Of a stretch of DNA of 64,000 nt, positions 1 to 7,849 are shown in pieces. A program made the position numbers and the translations under genes. The notes beneath the pieces are model-generated. The model had not been told where the DNA came from and made no database searches. It saw nothing but the letters and a program-made list of their open reading frames with translations. This DNA comes from Bradyrhizobium guangdongense (lineage in GTDB: Bacteria; Pseudomonadota; Alphaproteobacteria; Rhizobiales; Xanthobacteraceae), in the NCBI RefSeq assembly GCF_006483445.1, contig NZ_PPPT01000164.1, positions 1-64,000 of the forward strand, in the 5' to 3' direction. Each line of letters begins with the position of its first letter. Position 1 is the stretch's first letter.

Positions 1-1
1 C

Positions 2-220
2 GGCATCACCGTCAACGCGATCGCGCCCGGCTTCACGCTGACCGACGCCAGCCTGGGCCTGATCCCTGACGCTGCGAACTACGGCACGCAGCGCGGCGCG
101 ATCAAGCGCGCGGCCGTGCCCGACGATGTGGTCGGCGCCGCGCTGTATCTCGCTTCACCCCTGGCTGCCTTCGTGACCGGACAGACGCTCGTCGTCGACG
201 GCGGCAAGCAATTCATCTGA
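2..220 (+). CDS. Short-chain dehydrogenase/reductase, C-terminal fragment
   Basis: This is the last 73 codons, including the stop, of a gene that begins left of the window. The visible part carries the SDR C-terminal signature: an N-A-I-A-P-G-F-T stretch near the cut edge, a V-P-D-D-V-V-G-A-A-L-Y-L segment and the terminal V-T-G-Q-T-L-V-V-D-G-G block that lines the NAD(P) and subunit interface. The catalytic Ser/Tyr/Lys and the Rossmann glycines lie outside the window, so cofactor and substrate cannot be judged. The stop is 16 nt before the Rieske oxygenase start, so the two are probably co-transcribed in a catabolic operon. Confidence 0.88.
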   Translation, partial: GITVNAIAPGFTLTDASLGLIPDAANYGTQRGAIKRAAVPDDVVGAALYLASPLAAFVTGQTLVVDGGKQFI

Positions 221-236
221 TGAGGAGGATTTTTCG

Positions 237-1325
237 ATGATGGAGATCGAAACCCGGGTCGACCGTTTCGTACGGAATTGTTGGTATGTCGCCGGCTGGG
301 AGGACGAGATTTCGGCCGATAGCGTGCTCGAGCGCACGCTGCTCGGCGAGTCCGTCGTGTTCTATCGCGCCGCCGACGGACACTTGGTTGCGCTCGAGAA
401 CCGCTGCTGCCATCGCGGTGCGCCCTTGCATACCGGTCGTCGCGAGGGCGACAGTTTGCGTTGCCCCTATCACGGCATGCTCTTCAATGCCGAAGGCCAG
501 TGCACCGAGATCCCCGGGCAGGACATCGTTCCGCAGCGCGCCCGGGTGCGCAGCTTTCCGGTGGTCGCGCAGGACGAGATGATCTGGATCTGGATGGGCG
601 ATCCGGCGAAGGCCGACCCCGACAAAATCATCCGCTTCGCCTGGCACACCGACAAGGCGTGGCGCAAGAAGCGCTCCTATTTGCACTACCAGGCGCCCTA
701 CACGCTCATCGTCGACAATCTGCTCGACTTCTCGCACCTGACCTATGTTCACTCGACGACGATCGGGACACCGAGCACGGCAGCGACCCGCGCCCAGGTC
801 GAGCCGATCGAAGGCGGGTTGAAGATCACGCGGCGCTATTACAACGACCAGATCCAGGCCAACCGCGCCAGCATCGCCACCTTCCACGGCCCGGCCGACC
901 GCTGGCAGATCTACGAATGGTTCGCGCCATCCTTCGTGCGCCTCTACACCGGCTCGGCACCGGCCGGCACCGGCGCACATGAGGGACGGCTGGTCCCTGA
1001 GGCGATGCAGTACCGGCATTGCTCGGTGCAGACGCCGGAGACGGCGACCAGCACCCATTACTGGTTCACGCATGCGGCGAACTTCAAGACCGAGACTTCG
1101 GAAGTGATCGACGTCGTGTTCGACGGCGTCGCCCGCGCCTTCAAGGAGGACAAGGACATCATCGAGGTGCAGCAGAAGGCGTTGCAGAACGGCCAGCCGT
1201 TCCAGCCCATGATCATCGCGCATGACCAGGCGCTGGTGCTGGCGCGCCGGCTGATCCAGCGGCAGCTCGATGAGGAGGCGCTCGCGGCAAGCCAGCAGCC
1301 CGCCACATTGCAGGTTGCCGAGTGA
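237..1325 (+). CDS. Rieske non-heme iron oxygenase (aromatic ring-hydroxylating or O-demethylase type), alpha subunit
   Basis: A 362-residue oxygenase component. The N-terminal Rieske [2Fe-2S] domain shows C57-x-H59 and C76-x2-H79 ligands. The catalytic domain has the mononuclear iron motif D164-x2-H167-x4-H172 preceded by Asn161, in the segment N-L-L-D-F-S-H-L-T-Y-V-H. The length and single-chain layout resemble vanillate O-demethylase (VanA) and related monooxygenases, which take electrons from a separate reductase; no reductase gene is in view. A GAGGAG ribosome site at about 222-227 serves ATG 237 (a second ATG follows at 240). The family is certain from the ligands; the substrate is unknown. 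An SDR lies just upstream and a HAD hydrolase just downstream on the same strand. Confidence 0.92.
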   Translation: MMEIETRVDRFVRNCWYVAGWEDEISADSVLERTLLGESVVFYRAADGHLVALENRCCHRGAPLHTGRREGDSLRCPYHGMLFNAEGQCTEIPGQDIVPQRARVRSFPVVAQDEMIWIWMGDPAKADPDKIIRFAWHTDKAWRKKRSYLHYQAPYTLIVDNLLDFSHLTYVHSTTIGTPSTAATRAQVEPIEGGLKITRRYYNDQIQANRASIATFHGPADRWQIYEWFAPSFVRLYTGSAPAGTGAHEGRLVPEAMQYRHCSVQTPETATSTHYWFTHAANFKTETSEVIDVVFDGVARAFKEDKDIIEVQQKALQNGQPFQPMIIAHDQALVLARRLIQRQLDEEALAASQQPATLQVAE

Positions 1326-1348
1326 GCTGAGGCCAAAGGATCTCTGTA

Positions 1349-2029
1349 ATGTCGTCTCCTGAAGTGCCTGTCGCGCTTGTGCTGGATTATGGTGGCGTCA
1401 TCTGCCGGACCACCTTCGAACGTCAGCCATCCATCGAGCGAAGACTCGGTCTCGCGCCCGGCACGTTGCGCTGGCGAGGTCCATTTGATCCTGAGAACGA
1501 CGAGCTGTGGCGCGACATGCTCGCCGACCGCATCACCGAGCGGGAATATTGGGGCCTGCGCGCCGCCGAAGTTGGCCGCCTGATCGGCGAGGAGTGGACC
1601 AGTCCGCGCAAGCTGATGGCGCCAGCGCCAAACGATTCCGTCGACTCCACCACGCGCCCCGAAGCGCTCGCCACGGTGCGCGCGGTCCGTCAGGCCGGAC
1701 GGAAGGTCGGCGTGCTCTCCAACGAGCTCGACCTGTTCAACGGGCCCGGCTTCGGTGCAAGACTTTCCGTGCTCAAGCTGATGCACGCGATCGTGGATGC
1801 CACCTATACCGGCATCATGAAGCCCGACCCGCGCGCCTATCAGGCGGCAGCGGACTCTCTGGGGACGCCGATCGAACGCTGCCTCATGGTCGACGACCAG
1901 CCGCGCAATATCAATGGCGCGCTGGCCGCAGGCATGCAGGCCGAATGGTTCGATGTTACGCGGCCGGCGGAAACCTATGCCCGCGTGCTCGCGCGGTTGG
2001 CCATTGATGCCGCGGAAAGCGTGAGCTGA
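1349..2029 (+). CDS. HAD-superfamily hydrolase (YihX / epoxide-hydrolase N-domain type)
   Basis: A 226-residue haloacid dehalogenase-fold protein. Motif I is L-D13-Y-G-G-V, with the nucleophile Asp13 but Gly in place of the usual second Asp, as in the YihX-like subgroup. Motif II is V-L-S124-N-E, motif III is K158-P-D-P-R and motif IV is V-D182-D183-Q. The cap is the small helical insertion between motifs I and II. Known relatives are sugar-phosphate phosphatases or dehalogenase-like enzymes; the substrate cannot be read from sequence. AAAGGA at 1335-1340 precedes ATG 1349. The gene follows the Rieske oxygenase by 23 nt and may share its transcript. It converges on the CcdA-like gene. Confidence 0.85.
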   Translation: MSSPEVPVALVLDYGGVICRTTFERQPSIERRLGLAPGTLRWRGPFDPENDELWRDMLADRITEREYWGLRAAEVGRLIGEEWTSPRKLMAPAPNDSVDSTTRPEALATVRAVRQAGRKVGVLSNELDLFNGPGFGARLSVLKLMHAIVDATYTGIMKPDPRAYQAAADSLGTPIERCLMVDDQPRNINGALAAGMQAEWFDVTRPAETYARVLARLAIDAAESVS

Positions 2030-2049
2030 ACCCTCAGTTTCCCGGCGGA

Positions 2050-2781
2050 TCAACCGATGCTCTGGAGCGCCGGAAAGGTCTCGAGCAGCCAGATGCTGAC
2101 AGTGGTCACGGCCCCGGTGAGGAAGCCGATGCCGGTGACCACCATCAGCACGCCCATGGCGCGCTCGACATTGACGAGATGGCCCTTCATGCGCGCAAAC
2201 AGCGCCGAGAACTGCTCCACCATGAAAGCCGCGATCAGGAAGGGAATGCCGAGGCCGGCGGAGTAGACCGCGAGCAGCCCTGCGCCCTTGGTTACCGTCG
2301 CTTCCGACGCGGCGATCGAGAGGATCGCCGCCAGGATCGGCCCGATACAGGGCGTCCAGCCGAAGGCGAAGGCGAGACCCATGATGTAGGCGCCCCATAG
2401 CCCCATGGGCTTCGGAATCGGCAGCCGCCCTTCCCGCATCAACAGGCCGATGCGCGTCAGCCCGAGGAAGTGCAGGCCCATGACGATGATGACGATGCCG
2501 GCCAGGATCGACAGCTCGGCCGACCAGGCACGGATCAGCCCGCCGATCAGCGAGGCGCTGGCGCCGAGCGCGATGAAGATGGTCGAGAAGCCCAGCACGA
2601 ACAGCAACGCCGACATCATGACCGCGCGCCGCGAGGCCGCCGCCGGCTCATCGCTCTCGACATGCTCGATCGTGGCGCCGGTCAGGTAGATCAGATAGGG
2701 CGGAACCAGGGGCAGGACGCAAGGCGAGAGGAAGCTGACGAGGCCGGCAATCAGGGCCGCCGGAATCGAAACATTTTGCAT
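2050..2781 (-). CDS. ccdA: CcdA/DsbD-family cytochrome c biogenesis membrane protein
   Basis: A 243-residue polytopic membrane protein with about six hydrophobic segments. It has the two conserved half-sites of the family: S-P-C21-V-L-P-L-V-P-P-Y in helix 1 and G-W-T-P-C145-I-G-P-I-L in helix 4. In CcdA/DsbD proteins these two cysteines relay reducing equivalents from cytoplasmic thioredoxin to periplasmic thiol proteins, including those that reduce apocytochrome c. The start at 2781 opens directly into the first transmembrane segment; the frame stays open upstream to 2958, but that extension is Arg-rich and unlike a signal. No other cytochrome c maturation genes are adjacent. The symbol is by family, not by locus. 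Confidence 0.9.
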   Translation of the reverse strand: MQNVSIPAALIAGLVSFLSPCVLPLVPPYLIYLTGATIEHVESDEPAAASRRAVMMSALLFVLGFSTIFIALGASASLIGGLIRAWSAELSILAGIVIIVMGLHFLGLTRIGLLMREGRLPIPKPMGLWGAYIMGLAFAFGWTPCIGPILAAILSIAASEATVTKGAGLLAVYSAGLGIPFLIAAFMVEQFSALFARMKGHLVNVERAMGVLMVVTGIGFLTGAVTTVSIWLLETFPALQSIG

Positions 2782-2988
2782 GATGCAGTCGGAGCCATCT
2801 CGAGGCCCTTGAGCCCACACGCAAGGAGATGCGCGCAAGGCACGGGCCGAACGGCTCTGGTGTAACCGATGCTGGGGAATGCGCAACCGAGGGCGCGCCA
2901 TGCCAGGCCCCGCCCGATGCCGCCTGTGATCACAGATGCGACATCGGGCCGCGCGCAATGCTCGCGAAGGCGAGATTGGGCGGCGTGG

Positions 2989-3255
2989 TTATTTCACCAC
3001 GCGGAGCAGCGGACGCCGGGGCTGGTCCTGCGTCGGCTTGGCACGCGATGCGGGATCGCTGGCGACGCCCCGCAACATTTCGTCGCACAATGCCCGTAGC
3101 TCGGCATTGGCAATACCTTTGAGTTTCATTCGCAAGTCGAGGATGACGATCGACAGCAGCTCAGCCGTCTCGCGGCTATCGCTCTCGTTGAGAACCTTCC
3201 GGCACTCTTCGAGCGTCTCCAGCACCGCCTGCAATTGTTCGTCTGAATGAGACAC
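2989..3255 (-). CDS. Small conserved hypothetical protein, 88 aa
   Basis: A predicted soluble, mostly helical protein with Glu/Leu-rich heptad-like stretches (residues 5-60) and a basic Pro/Arg-rich tail. I do not recognise a named domain. The start is uncertain: GTG 3255 has a GGAAAG ribosome site about 8 nt upstream and opens into S-H-S-D-E-Q-L, while the frame stays open to 3336. It is 207 nt upstream of ccdA on the same strand, with no sign of coupling. A regulatory or structural role is possible; function unknown. Confidence 0.6.
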   Translation of the reverse strand: MSHSDEQLQAVLETLEECRKVLNESDSRETAELLSIVILDLRMKLKGIANAELRALCDEMLRGVASDPASRAKPTQDQPRRPLLRVVK

Positions 3256-3713
3256 CGGCGTTCTTTCCGTTAATTCAACCTGTAGGAAACGTTGACGATC
3301 ATCCGCTCGGCCGATGATCGGGGGTGAGAATAGCACGGCGAGTCGGGGCGTTCGAACACGATTTCAGCGCGTTCCAGCCCAAAAATCGGGTTCCATTGCA
3401 AACAAGATGGTAAAACGAAACGGCCCGCGTGCGCGGCGTTCAATGTGCTTGGCGTGATCGAATGTCCTATCGACCGGGCAATGGCGACTGCTCCGGGCGG
3501 ACCCGATATCTCGGCAACCGTCTCAAGGCTCGCAACGGAACGCACGCGATACCCCTCATTGCAGGCAATACATTGCCCGATTTCCAGCCCTTGGCGCACT
3601 CCGATACCTCCCAAAGCGCAGTAAGGATGGCGTTCAAAAGTCGCCGTTCCCCAACCCGCAGTGGTTGTGGTTTGCCCAAGATTCTGCCAGTTTATCTAGC
3701 CGAAAGGACTTGT
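3256..3713. other. Intergenic region between divergent genes, no supported gene
   Basis: This 458-bp gap separates the small minus-strand gene from the plus-strand LysR gene and must hold both promoters. It is less biased in codon periodicity than its flanks. Frames open on both strands (3270-3614 minus; an in-frame upstream extension of the LysR gene from 3429), but their translations show no domain and compositions unlike the neighbouring proteins. I see no repeat, hairpin terminator or RNA gene in it. Confidence 0.5.
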
Positions 3714-4772
3714 ATGCACCTCTTGGCGGAAAGGGGCGTTCCTCTGGAGGAACGCCAGAAGGCGATCCTCAGCGGCCTCTCGGATTGGGATGCGGCCAGG
3801 ATATTCCTTGAGGTCGTGCGTTGCGGCAGCTTCCGTTCGGCCGCGGAGCGCCTTTCCCTCTCTATTAACGCCGTCCGCCGGAAGATCGACGATTTCGAGC
3901 GTCAGATCGGCGCCACGCTTTTCACCCGCGACGTCCACGGCACCCATCTCACCGATGAGGGCGCGCTCGTCGTCTCCGCGGTGGAGCGCATGGAGGCCGC
4001 CACCTTCGACGTGATGCGCGCCAGCGATTCGGTTGCGAACGCGCTCTCCGGCGAAGTCCGCGTCGCCATCACGGAAGGGCTGGGTACGTTCTGGCTCGCC
4101 CCGCGCATGGTCGAATTCCAGCAGGCCTATCCGCACATCCTGGTCGACCTGCATTGCGCGATGCGCTCGGCCGACGTCTCGCGCCACGAGGCCGACGTCG
4201 CGATCCATCTGTCGCGCCCCTCCGCGCTCGACATCAAGCTGGTGCGGCTCGGCCGCATGCACCTGATGTTCTGGGCCGCCGAGAAGTACATCGAGAAACA
4301 CGGCGCGCCGCGCACGGCGCTCGAGCTGATCAAGCACCGCCTGGTGCTGCAGTTCGCCGACCAGATCGCTGCCAAAGAGACATTTGAGAGCTTCTTCCCG
4401 GGCGTTGCGGAGCGTGACCTTCTGGTCATGAAGACCAACGTCTCAAGCGCAAACTATTGGGCTGTCGCGAACGGCGCCGGAATCGGCGTGTTCCCGAGTT
4501 ACGCGATCGCGCTTGGCGGGAAGTTGGTGCCACTGGAAGTCGAGCTGAACAGACCGCTGGATATCTGGCTGTCCTACCATCCCGGTAGCGGCCGGATTCC
4601 GCGCGTGCGGCACATGATTGACTGGCTGATCGAAGCCTTCAATCCAGCGCGCTTCCCGTGGTTCAAGGATGAATTCGTGCACCCGCGCGATTTCAAGGAA
4701 GTGTATATGGGCGAACCCCTGACCCAGCTCTTCGGGGGATTTTCAACCGAAGAACGGCGAGAACAAGTATGA
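3714..4772 (+). CDS. LysR-family transcriptional regulator
   Basis: A 352-residue regulator with a winged helix-turn-helix at about residues 24-83 (S-F-R-S-A-A-E-R-L-S-L-S, then I-G-A-T-L-F-T-R and T-H-L-T-D-E-G) and a periplasmic-binding-protein-like effector domain from about 110. It is some 40-50 residues longer than the typical 300 because of both an N-terminal extension and a longer C-terminus. ATG 3714 is chosen because AAAGGA lies just upstream, although the frame continues to 3429. The stop overlaps the start of the XRE gene by 4 nt (ATGA), a sign of translational coupling. No target gene is evident. Confidence 0.85.
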   Translation: MHLLAERGVPLEERQKAILSGLSDWDAARIFLEVVRCGSFRSAAERLSLSINAVRRKIDDFERQIGATLFTRDVHGTHLTDEGALVVSAVERMEAATFDVMRASDSVANALSGEVRVAITEGLGTFWLAPRMVEFQQAYPHILVDLHCAMRSADVSRHEADVAIHLSRPSALDIKLVRLGRMHLMFWAAEKYIEKHGAPRTALELIKHRLVLQFADQIAAKETFESFFPGVAERDLLVMKTNVSSANYWAVANGAGIGVFPSYAIALGGKLVPLEVELNRPLDIWLSYHPGSGRIPRVRHMIDWLIEAFNPARFPWFKDEFVHPRDFKEVYMGEPLTQLFGGFSTEERREQV

Positions 4773-5161
4773 AAACAGCGGCAAAGAGAATGAAGCAGCG
4801 CAGTGCCGGCAAGCCGGACATTGAGCTTGGCAAACGGATCAGGTTGCGGCGCGTCGAGATGAAGATCTCGCAGGCTGAGCTTGGCGAGAAACTCGGCGTC
4901 AGCTTCCAGCAGGTCCAGAAGTACGAAAAGGGCGTCAATCGCGTCGGCGCGGCTCGTCTGCAGCAGATCGCGTCCGCGCTCGATGTTCCCGTCACCTTCT
5001 TCTACGACGGCGACAACAAGGCCCGCGAGGTCGAGAGCCTCCTGTTCCTCGACAGTGCCTTCAGCCTTCGCCTGCTGCGCGCCTACAGCAAGATCAAGGA
5101 CCAGACGGTCCAGCGCCAGCTCGTGTCGTTGATGGAATCGATCGCGGCCAACGAGGCCTGA
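4769..5161 (+). CDS. XRE/Cro-CI-type helix-turn-helix regulator
   Basis: A 130-residue DNA-binding protein. A classic HTH_3 domain spans about residues 18-78 (I-R-L-R-R-V-E, S-Q-A-E-L-G-E-K-L-G-V-S, Q-V-Q-K-Y-E-K-G, then A-S-A-L-D-V-P). It resembles the alphaproteobacterial PhrR/SinR-like regulators. The remaining C-terminal 50 residues, helical and rich in Leu/Arg, likely dimerise. It starts inside the stop of the LysR gene (ATGA overlap), so the two regulators are made from one message. A rho-independent terminator follows about 84 nt downstream. Confidence 0.9.
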   Translation: MKTAAKRMKQRSAGKPDIELGKRIRLRRVEMKISQAELGEKLGVSFQQVQKYEKGVNRVGAARLQQIASALDVPVTFFYDGDNKAREVESLLFLDSAFSLRLLRAYSKIKDQTVQRQLVSLMESIAANEA

Positions 5162-5244
5162 GCCGATCGACGATCGGGGCCGCTTGACGGCCAATGTTCA
5201 ATCGGCCGCGTCGCGGGGGCGCGGCCGGATTGGACAGCAGCTTG

Positions 5245-5275
5245 CCGCGCGCCCAGCCGCGCGGTTTTGCTTTTT
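5245..5275 (+). terminator. Rho-independent terminator after the LysR-XRE operon
   Basis: A perfect 7-bp GC stem, CCGCGCG (5245-5251) with CGCGCGG (5258-5264), encloses a 6-nt loop and runs straight into TTTTGCTTTTT (5265-5275). It sits in the 311-nt gap between the XRE gene and the L,D-transpeptidase, which otherwise shows nothing recognisable apart from the downstream promoter region. It should end the regulator transcript. Confidence 0.75.
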
Positions 5276-5472
5276 CAGGGGCCCCCAACGTCCCGTTTCT
5301 TGGCTCCTCGTCGCGATTTTCGCGAACCCATCCAACCTCTTGCGCGACCTAATCGAGACGCCCCTGGCCGTGCGCTGAGGGCGCTCGCCGACATGCCGTG
5401 TTTAATCGGACCGCAACCGTCGTGAACTAGCTTCCGGCCGATTTGCGATTCGCAGAGGGGAAGACCAGAACC

Positions 5473-6816
5473 ATGTTGATGCGCCACGCTGTCCTCGTTG
5501 CCGTCGGCCTGTTTGCAAGCGGCCCGGCCCTTGCCGATACCGAAAGCCAGACCACGGGACAGGCCAACCCCAAGCCCGCGACTGCGGCGCCGGCCGGCGC
5601 AAGCCCACCGCATCCGCCCGTGCCGACGGCCGCGACAACGCCGGGGTCGACCCCGGAATCCCGATCGGCCGCAGCACTCGCCTTGTCGCACGAACCGACC
5701 TTCGACGAAGGCTCGGCCCAGCGCATCAGGGACGCCGCCCTCAGCTACGCCGACCTCGCGGTGCGCGGCGGCTGGCCGACGATCCCGAGCGACGCAAAAT
5801 TCACGCAGGGCACGCTGGGTCCCAGTGACGAATTGCTGCGCAAGCGTCTCATCATGTCCGGCGACCTCGCCCACGACAAGCCGAGCGGCGCCTTCGATCA
5901 GGACCTCGCCGAAGCGGTCAAGCGTTTCCAGGTCCGTCATGGCCTGGCCGCAACCGGCACGATGACGCCGCGCACGATCGCAGCGATGAACGTCTCCGTG
6001 CAGAAGCGCATCCGCCAGCTTGAGGCCTCGCTGGAGCGGCTGCAGCACATGAACTTCGCCTTCGGCCCGCGCTACGTCGTGGTCAACATCCCCGCCACCT
6101 TTGCCGAGGCGATCGAGAACGACGTCGTGGTGCGGCGCTATCGCGTAATCGTCGGCAAGACCGAAAAACCGTCACCGACGCTGACCGCCGACATCACCAG
6201 CGTCGTGCTCAACCCGACCTGGACGGTGCCCGCCTCGATCGCCAAGGCCGAGATTTCCGCGCATATGCGCAAGGACCCCGGCTATCTCCAGCGCATGCAC
6301 ATGGAAGTGCTCGATTCCCACGACAAGCCGATCGATCCGCATTCGGTCGACTGGTCCGGCACGCATACGCCCAACTTCACGGTGCGTCAGCAGAACGGCA
6401 CCTGGAACGCGCTCGGCGCGGTCAAGATCGACATGCCGAACTCCTATTCGGTCTACATGCACGACACCAACATGCGGAACCTGTTCAGCAACGACTATCG
6501 CTTCGACTCCCATGGCTGCTCGCGCGTCGACAATGTCAGGGATCTCGCCGCCTGGCTCTTGAAGGACCAGCCGCAATGGAGCCGCGCTGCGATCGACGCT
6601 GCGATCGCCGGCGGGCAGCACCAGGAGGTTCGCGTCAGCAAGAAGATTCCGGTGGCCTGGATCTACCTCACGGCCTGGATGACCAAGGACCAGACGGTGC
6701 AGTTCCGCAACGACGTCTATAACCAGGACGAACAGTTGCTGGAGGCGACCGCCGAGGAAGCCGCCTTCTTCAGCAATGCCGCGAACCATCCGCTCTCAGC
6801 GCATATGGTTCAGTAA
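5473..6816 (+). CDS. Secreted L,D-transpeptidase with peptidoglycan-binding domain (YkuD/YcbB type)
   Basis: A 447-residue periplasmic enzyme expected to form 3-3 crosslinks in peptidoglycan or attach proteins to it. A signal peptide is clear (M-L-M-R-H-A-V-L-V-A ... A-L-A, cleavage near residue 21), followed by an Ala/Pro-rich linker and a helical peptidoglycan-binding repeat (around F-D-Q-D-L-A-E-A-V-K-R-F-Q-V). The YkuD catalytic domain has S-H347-G-C349-S-R351, matching the HGCxR signature with Cys349 as nucleophile. The start at 5473 is preferred over 5443 because it begins the signal peptide and has AGAGGGG upstream. It is a monocistron between regulators and the crotonase gene. Confidence 0.92.
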   Translation: MLMRHAVLVAVGLFASGPALADTESQTTGQANPKPATAAPAGASPPHPPVPTAATTPGSTPESRSAAALALSHEPTFDEGSAQRIRDAALSYADLAVRGGWPTIPSDAKFTQGTLGPSDELLRKRLIMSGDLAHDKPSGAFDQDLAEAVKRFQVRHGLAATGTMTPRTIAAMNVSVQKRIRQLEASLERLQHMNFAFGPRYVVVNIPATFAEAIENDVVVRRYRVIVGKTEKPSPTLTADITSVVLNPTWTVPASIAKAEISAHMRKDPGYLQRMHMEVLDSHDKPIDPHSVDWSGTHTPNFTVRQQNGTWNALGAVKIDMPNSYSVYMHDTNMRNLFSNDYRFDSHGCSRVDNVRDLAAWLLKDQPQWSRAAIDAAIAGGQHQEVRVSKKIPVAWIYLTAWMTKDQTVQFRNDVYNQDEQLLEATAEEAAFFSNAANHPLSAHMVQ

Positions 6817-6931
6817 GGCATTTGCGCCAGATCGACGCCATGCAATCGCGGCACTGAGCTCAGCGCTTCGCCACGGTTGACGTTCGCATCGGGACGGCCA
6901 CACAGTGCGCGCCAGCGAGGCGAGGTGCGCG

Positions 6932-7747
6932 ATGTCAGACGTTTCCAATGAGACTTCATTCGCCGACGGCAAGATTCTGAAGGCCGTTTCCGACGGCGTC
7001 GGCACGGTCACATTCAACAATCCCGACAAGCGCAACGCAATGTCGCTGGAGATGTGGGAGGGATTTGGCCAGGCGCTGACGAGCTTGCGCGACGACGATG
7101 CGGTGCGCGTGGTCGTGCTGCGCGGCGCCGGCGGCAAGGCTTTTGTCTCGGGCGCCGACATCAGCCAGTTCGAAAAGACCCGCCACAACGCGGAGGCCTC
7201 CGAAGAGTATTCAAGGCGGAGCGAAGCCCAGCGCGCGCTGCTCGCCAATTATCCAAAGCCGACGATCGCCTGCATCCAGGGCTTTTGCCTCGGCGGCGGC
7301 ATGCAGGTGGCGATGCTCACGGATATCCGCATCGCATCCGCCAGCAGCCAGTTCGGCATCCCCGCGGCAAAACTCGGCATCGCCTATGGCTATGACGGCC
7401 TGCGCCATCTGGTATCGCTGGTCGGCCCGTCCTGGGCGCGGCTCCTGATGTACACGGGCATGCGCATTGATGCCGCCGAAGCGCTGCGCATCGGGCTCGT
7501 CGAGCGCGTGATCCCCGACGACGAGCTCTGGGGCGCAGTGATGGAGATCGCGCACACCATCTCCGAGAACGCACCGCTCGCGATCAAGGCCGCGAAGATC
7601 ACCATTGCGCAGGTGCTGAAGGACGAGAGCCAGCGCGACATGGCTGCGATCAAGGCGATCGGCGCCGCCTGCATGGACTCCGCCGATTTCCGCGAGGGAC
7701 GGCAGGCCTTTATGGAGAAGCGCAAGCCGCAGTTTAAGGGGCAGTGA
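6932..7747 (+). CDS. Crotonase-fold protein (enoyl-CoA hydratase/isomerase family) with altered active site
   Basis: A 271-residue protein with the crotonase signature. The CoA-binding and oxyanion-hole segments are present (K-A-F-V-S-G-A-D-I-S at about 69-78 and Q-G-F-C-L-G-G-G-M-Q at about 116-125). The two catalytic Glu of true hydratases (rat 144 and 164) align with Ala145 (F-G-I-P-A) and Leu171 (W-A-R-L-L-M-Y-T-G). It may therefore be an isomerase, thioesterase, decarboxylase or other crotonase activity rather than a hydratase. ATG 6932 is chosen over 6905, whose extra nine residues look non-coding. A palindromic repeat follows the stop by a few bases. Confidence 0.85.
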   Translation: MSDVSNETSFADGKILKAVSDGVGTVTFNNPDKRNAMSLEMWEGFGQALTSLRDDDAVRVVVLRGAGGKAFVSGADISQFEKTRHNAEASEEYSRRSEAQRALLANYPKPTIACIQGFCLGGGMQVAMLTDIRIASASSQFGIPAAKLGIAYGYDGLRHLVSLVGPSWARLLMYTGMRIDAAEALRIGLVERVIPDDELWGAVMEIAHTISENAPLAIKAAKITIAQVLKDESQRDMAAIKAIGAACMDSADFREGRQAFMEKRKPQFKGQ

Positions 7748-7752
7748 TCCCC

Positions 7753-7831
7753 GTCATTGCGAGCGTAGCGAAGCAATCCAGACTGCCTCCGCGGAACGAT
7801 TCCGGATTGCTTCGCTGCGCTCGCATTGACG
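7753..7831. repeat. Palindromic intergenic repeat, copy A
   Basis: A roughly 79-bp imperfect palindrome opening with GTCATTGCGAGCG and closing with its near complement, with the shared core GAAGCAATCC on the left arm and GGATTGCTTC on the right. A second member lies at 8961-9045, so the element flanks the dehydrogenase gene on both sides. Similar CATTGCGAGC palindromes are dispersed in Bradyrhizobium genomes (recollection, not searched). It can also form a hairpin between the convergent genes and may act as a terminator. Confidence 0.8.
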
Positions 7832-7849
7832 AAACGGAAATAGCTGAGG

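Noticed and set aside
3270..3614. 114-codon frame on the minus strand
   Set aside because: No recognisable domain, overlaps a likely promoter region, and composition differs from neighbours.
3429..3713. N-terminal extension of the LysR gene open in frame
   Set aside because: The added 95 residues have no resemblance to LysR proteins, and ATG 3714 has a ribosome site and the correct HTH distance.
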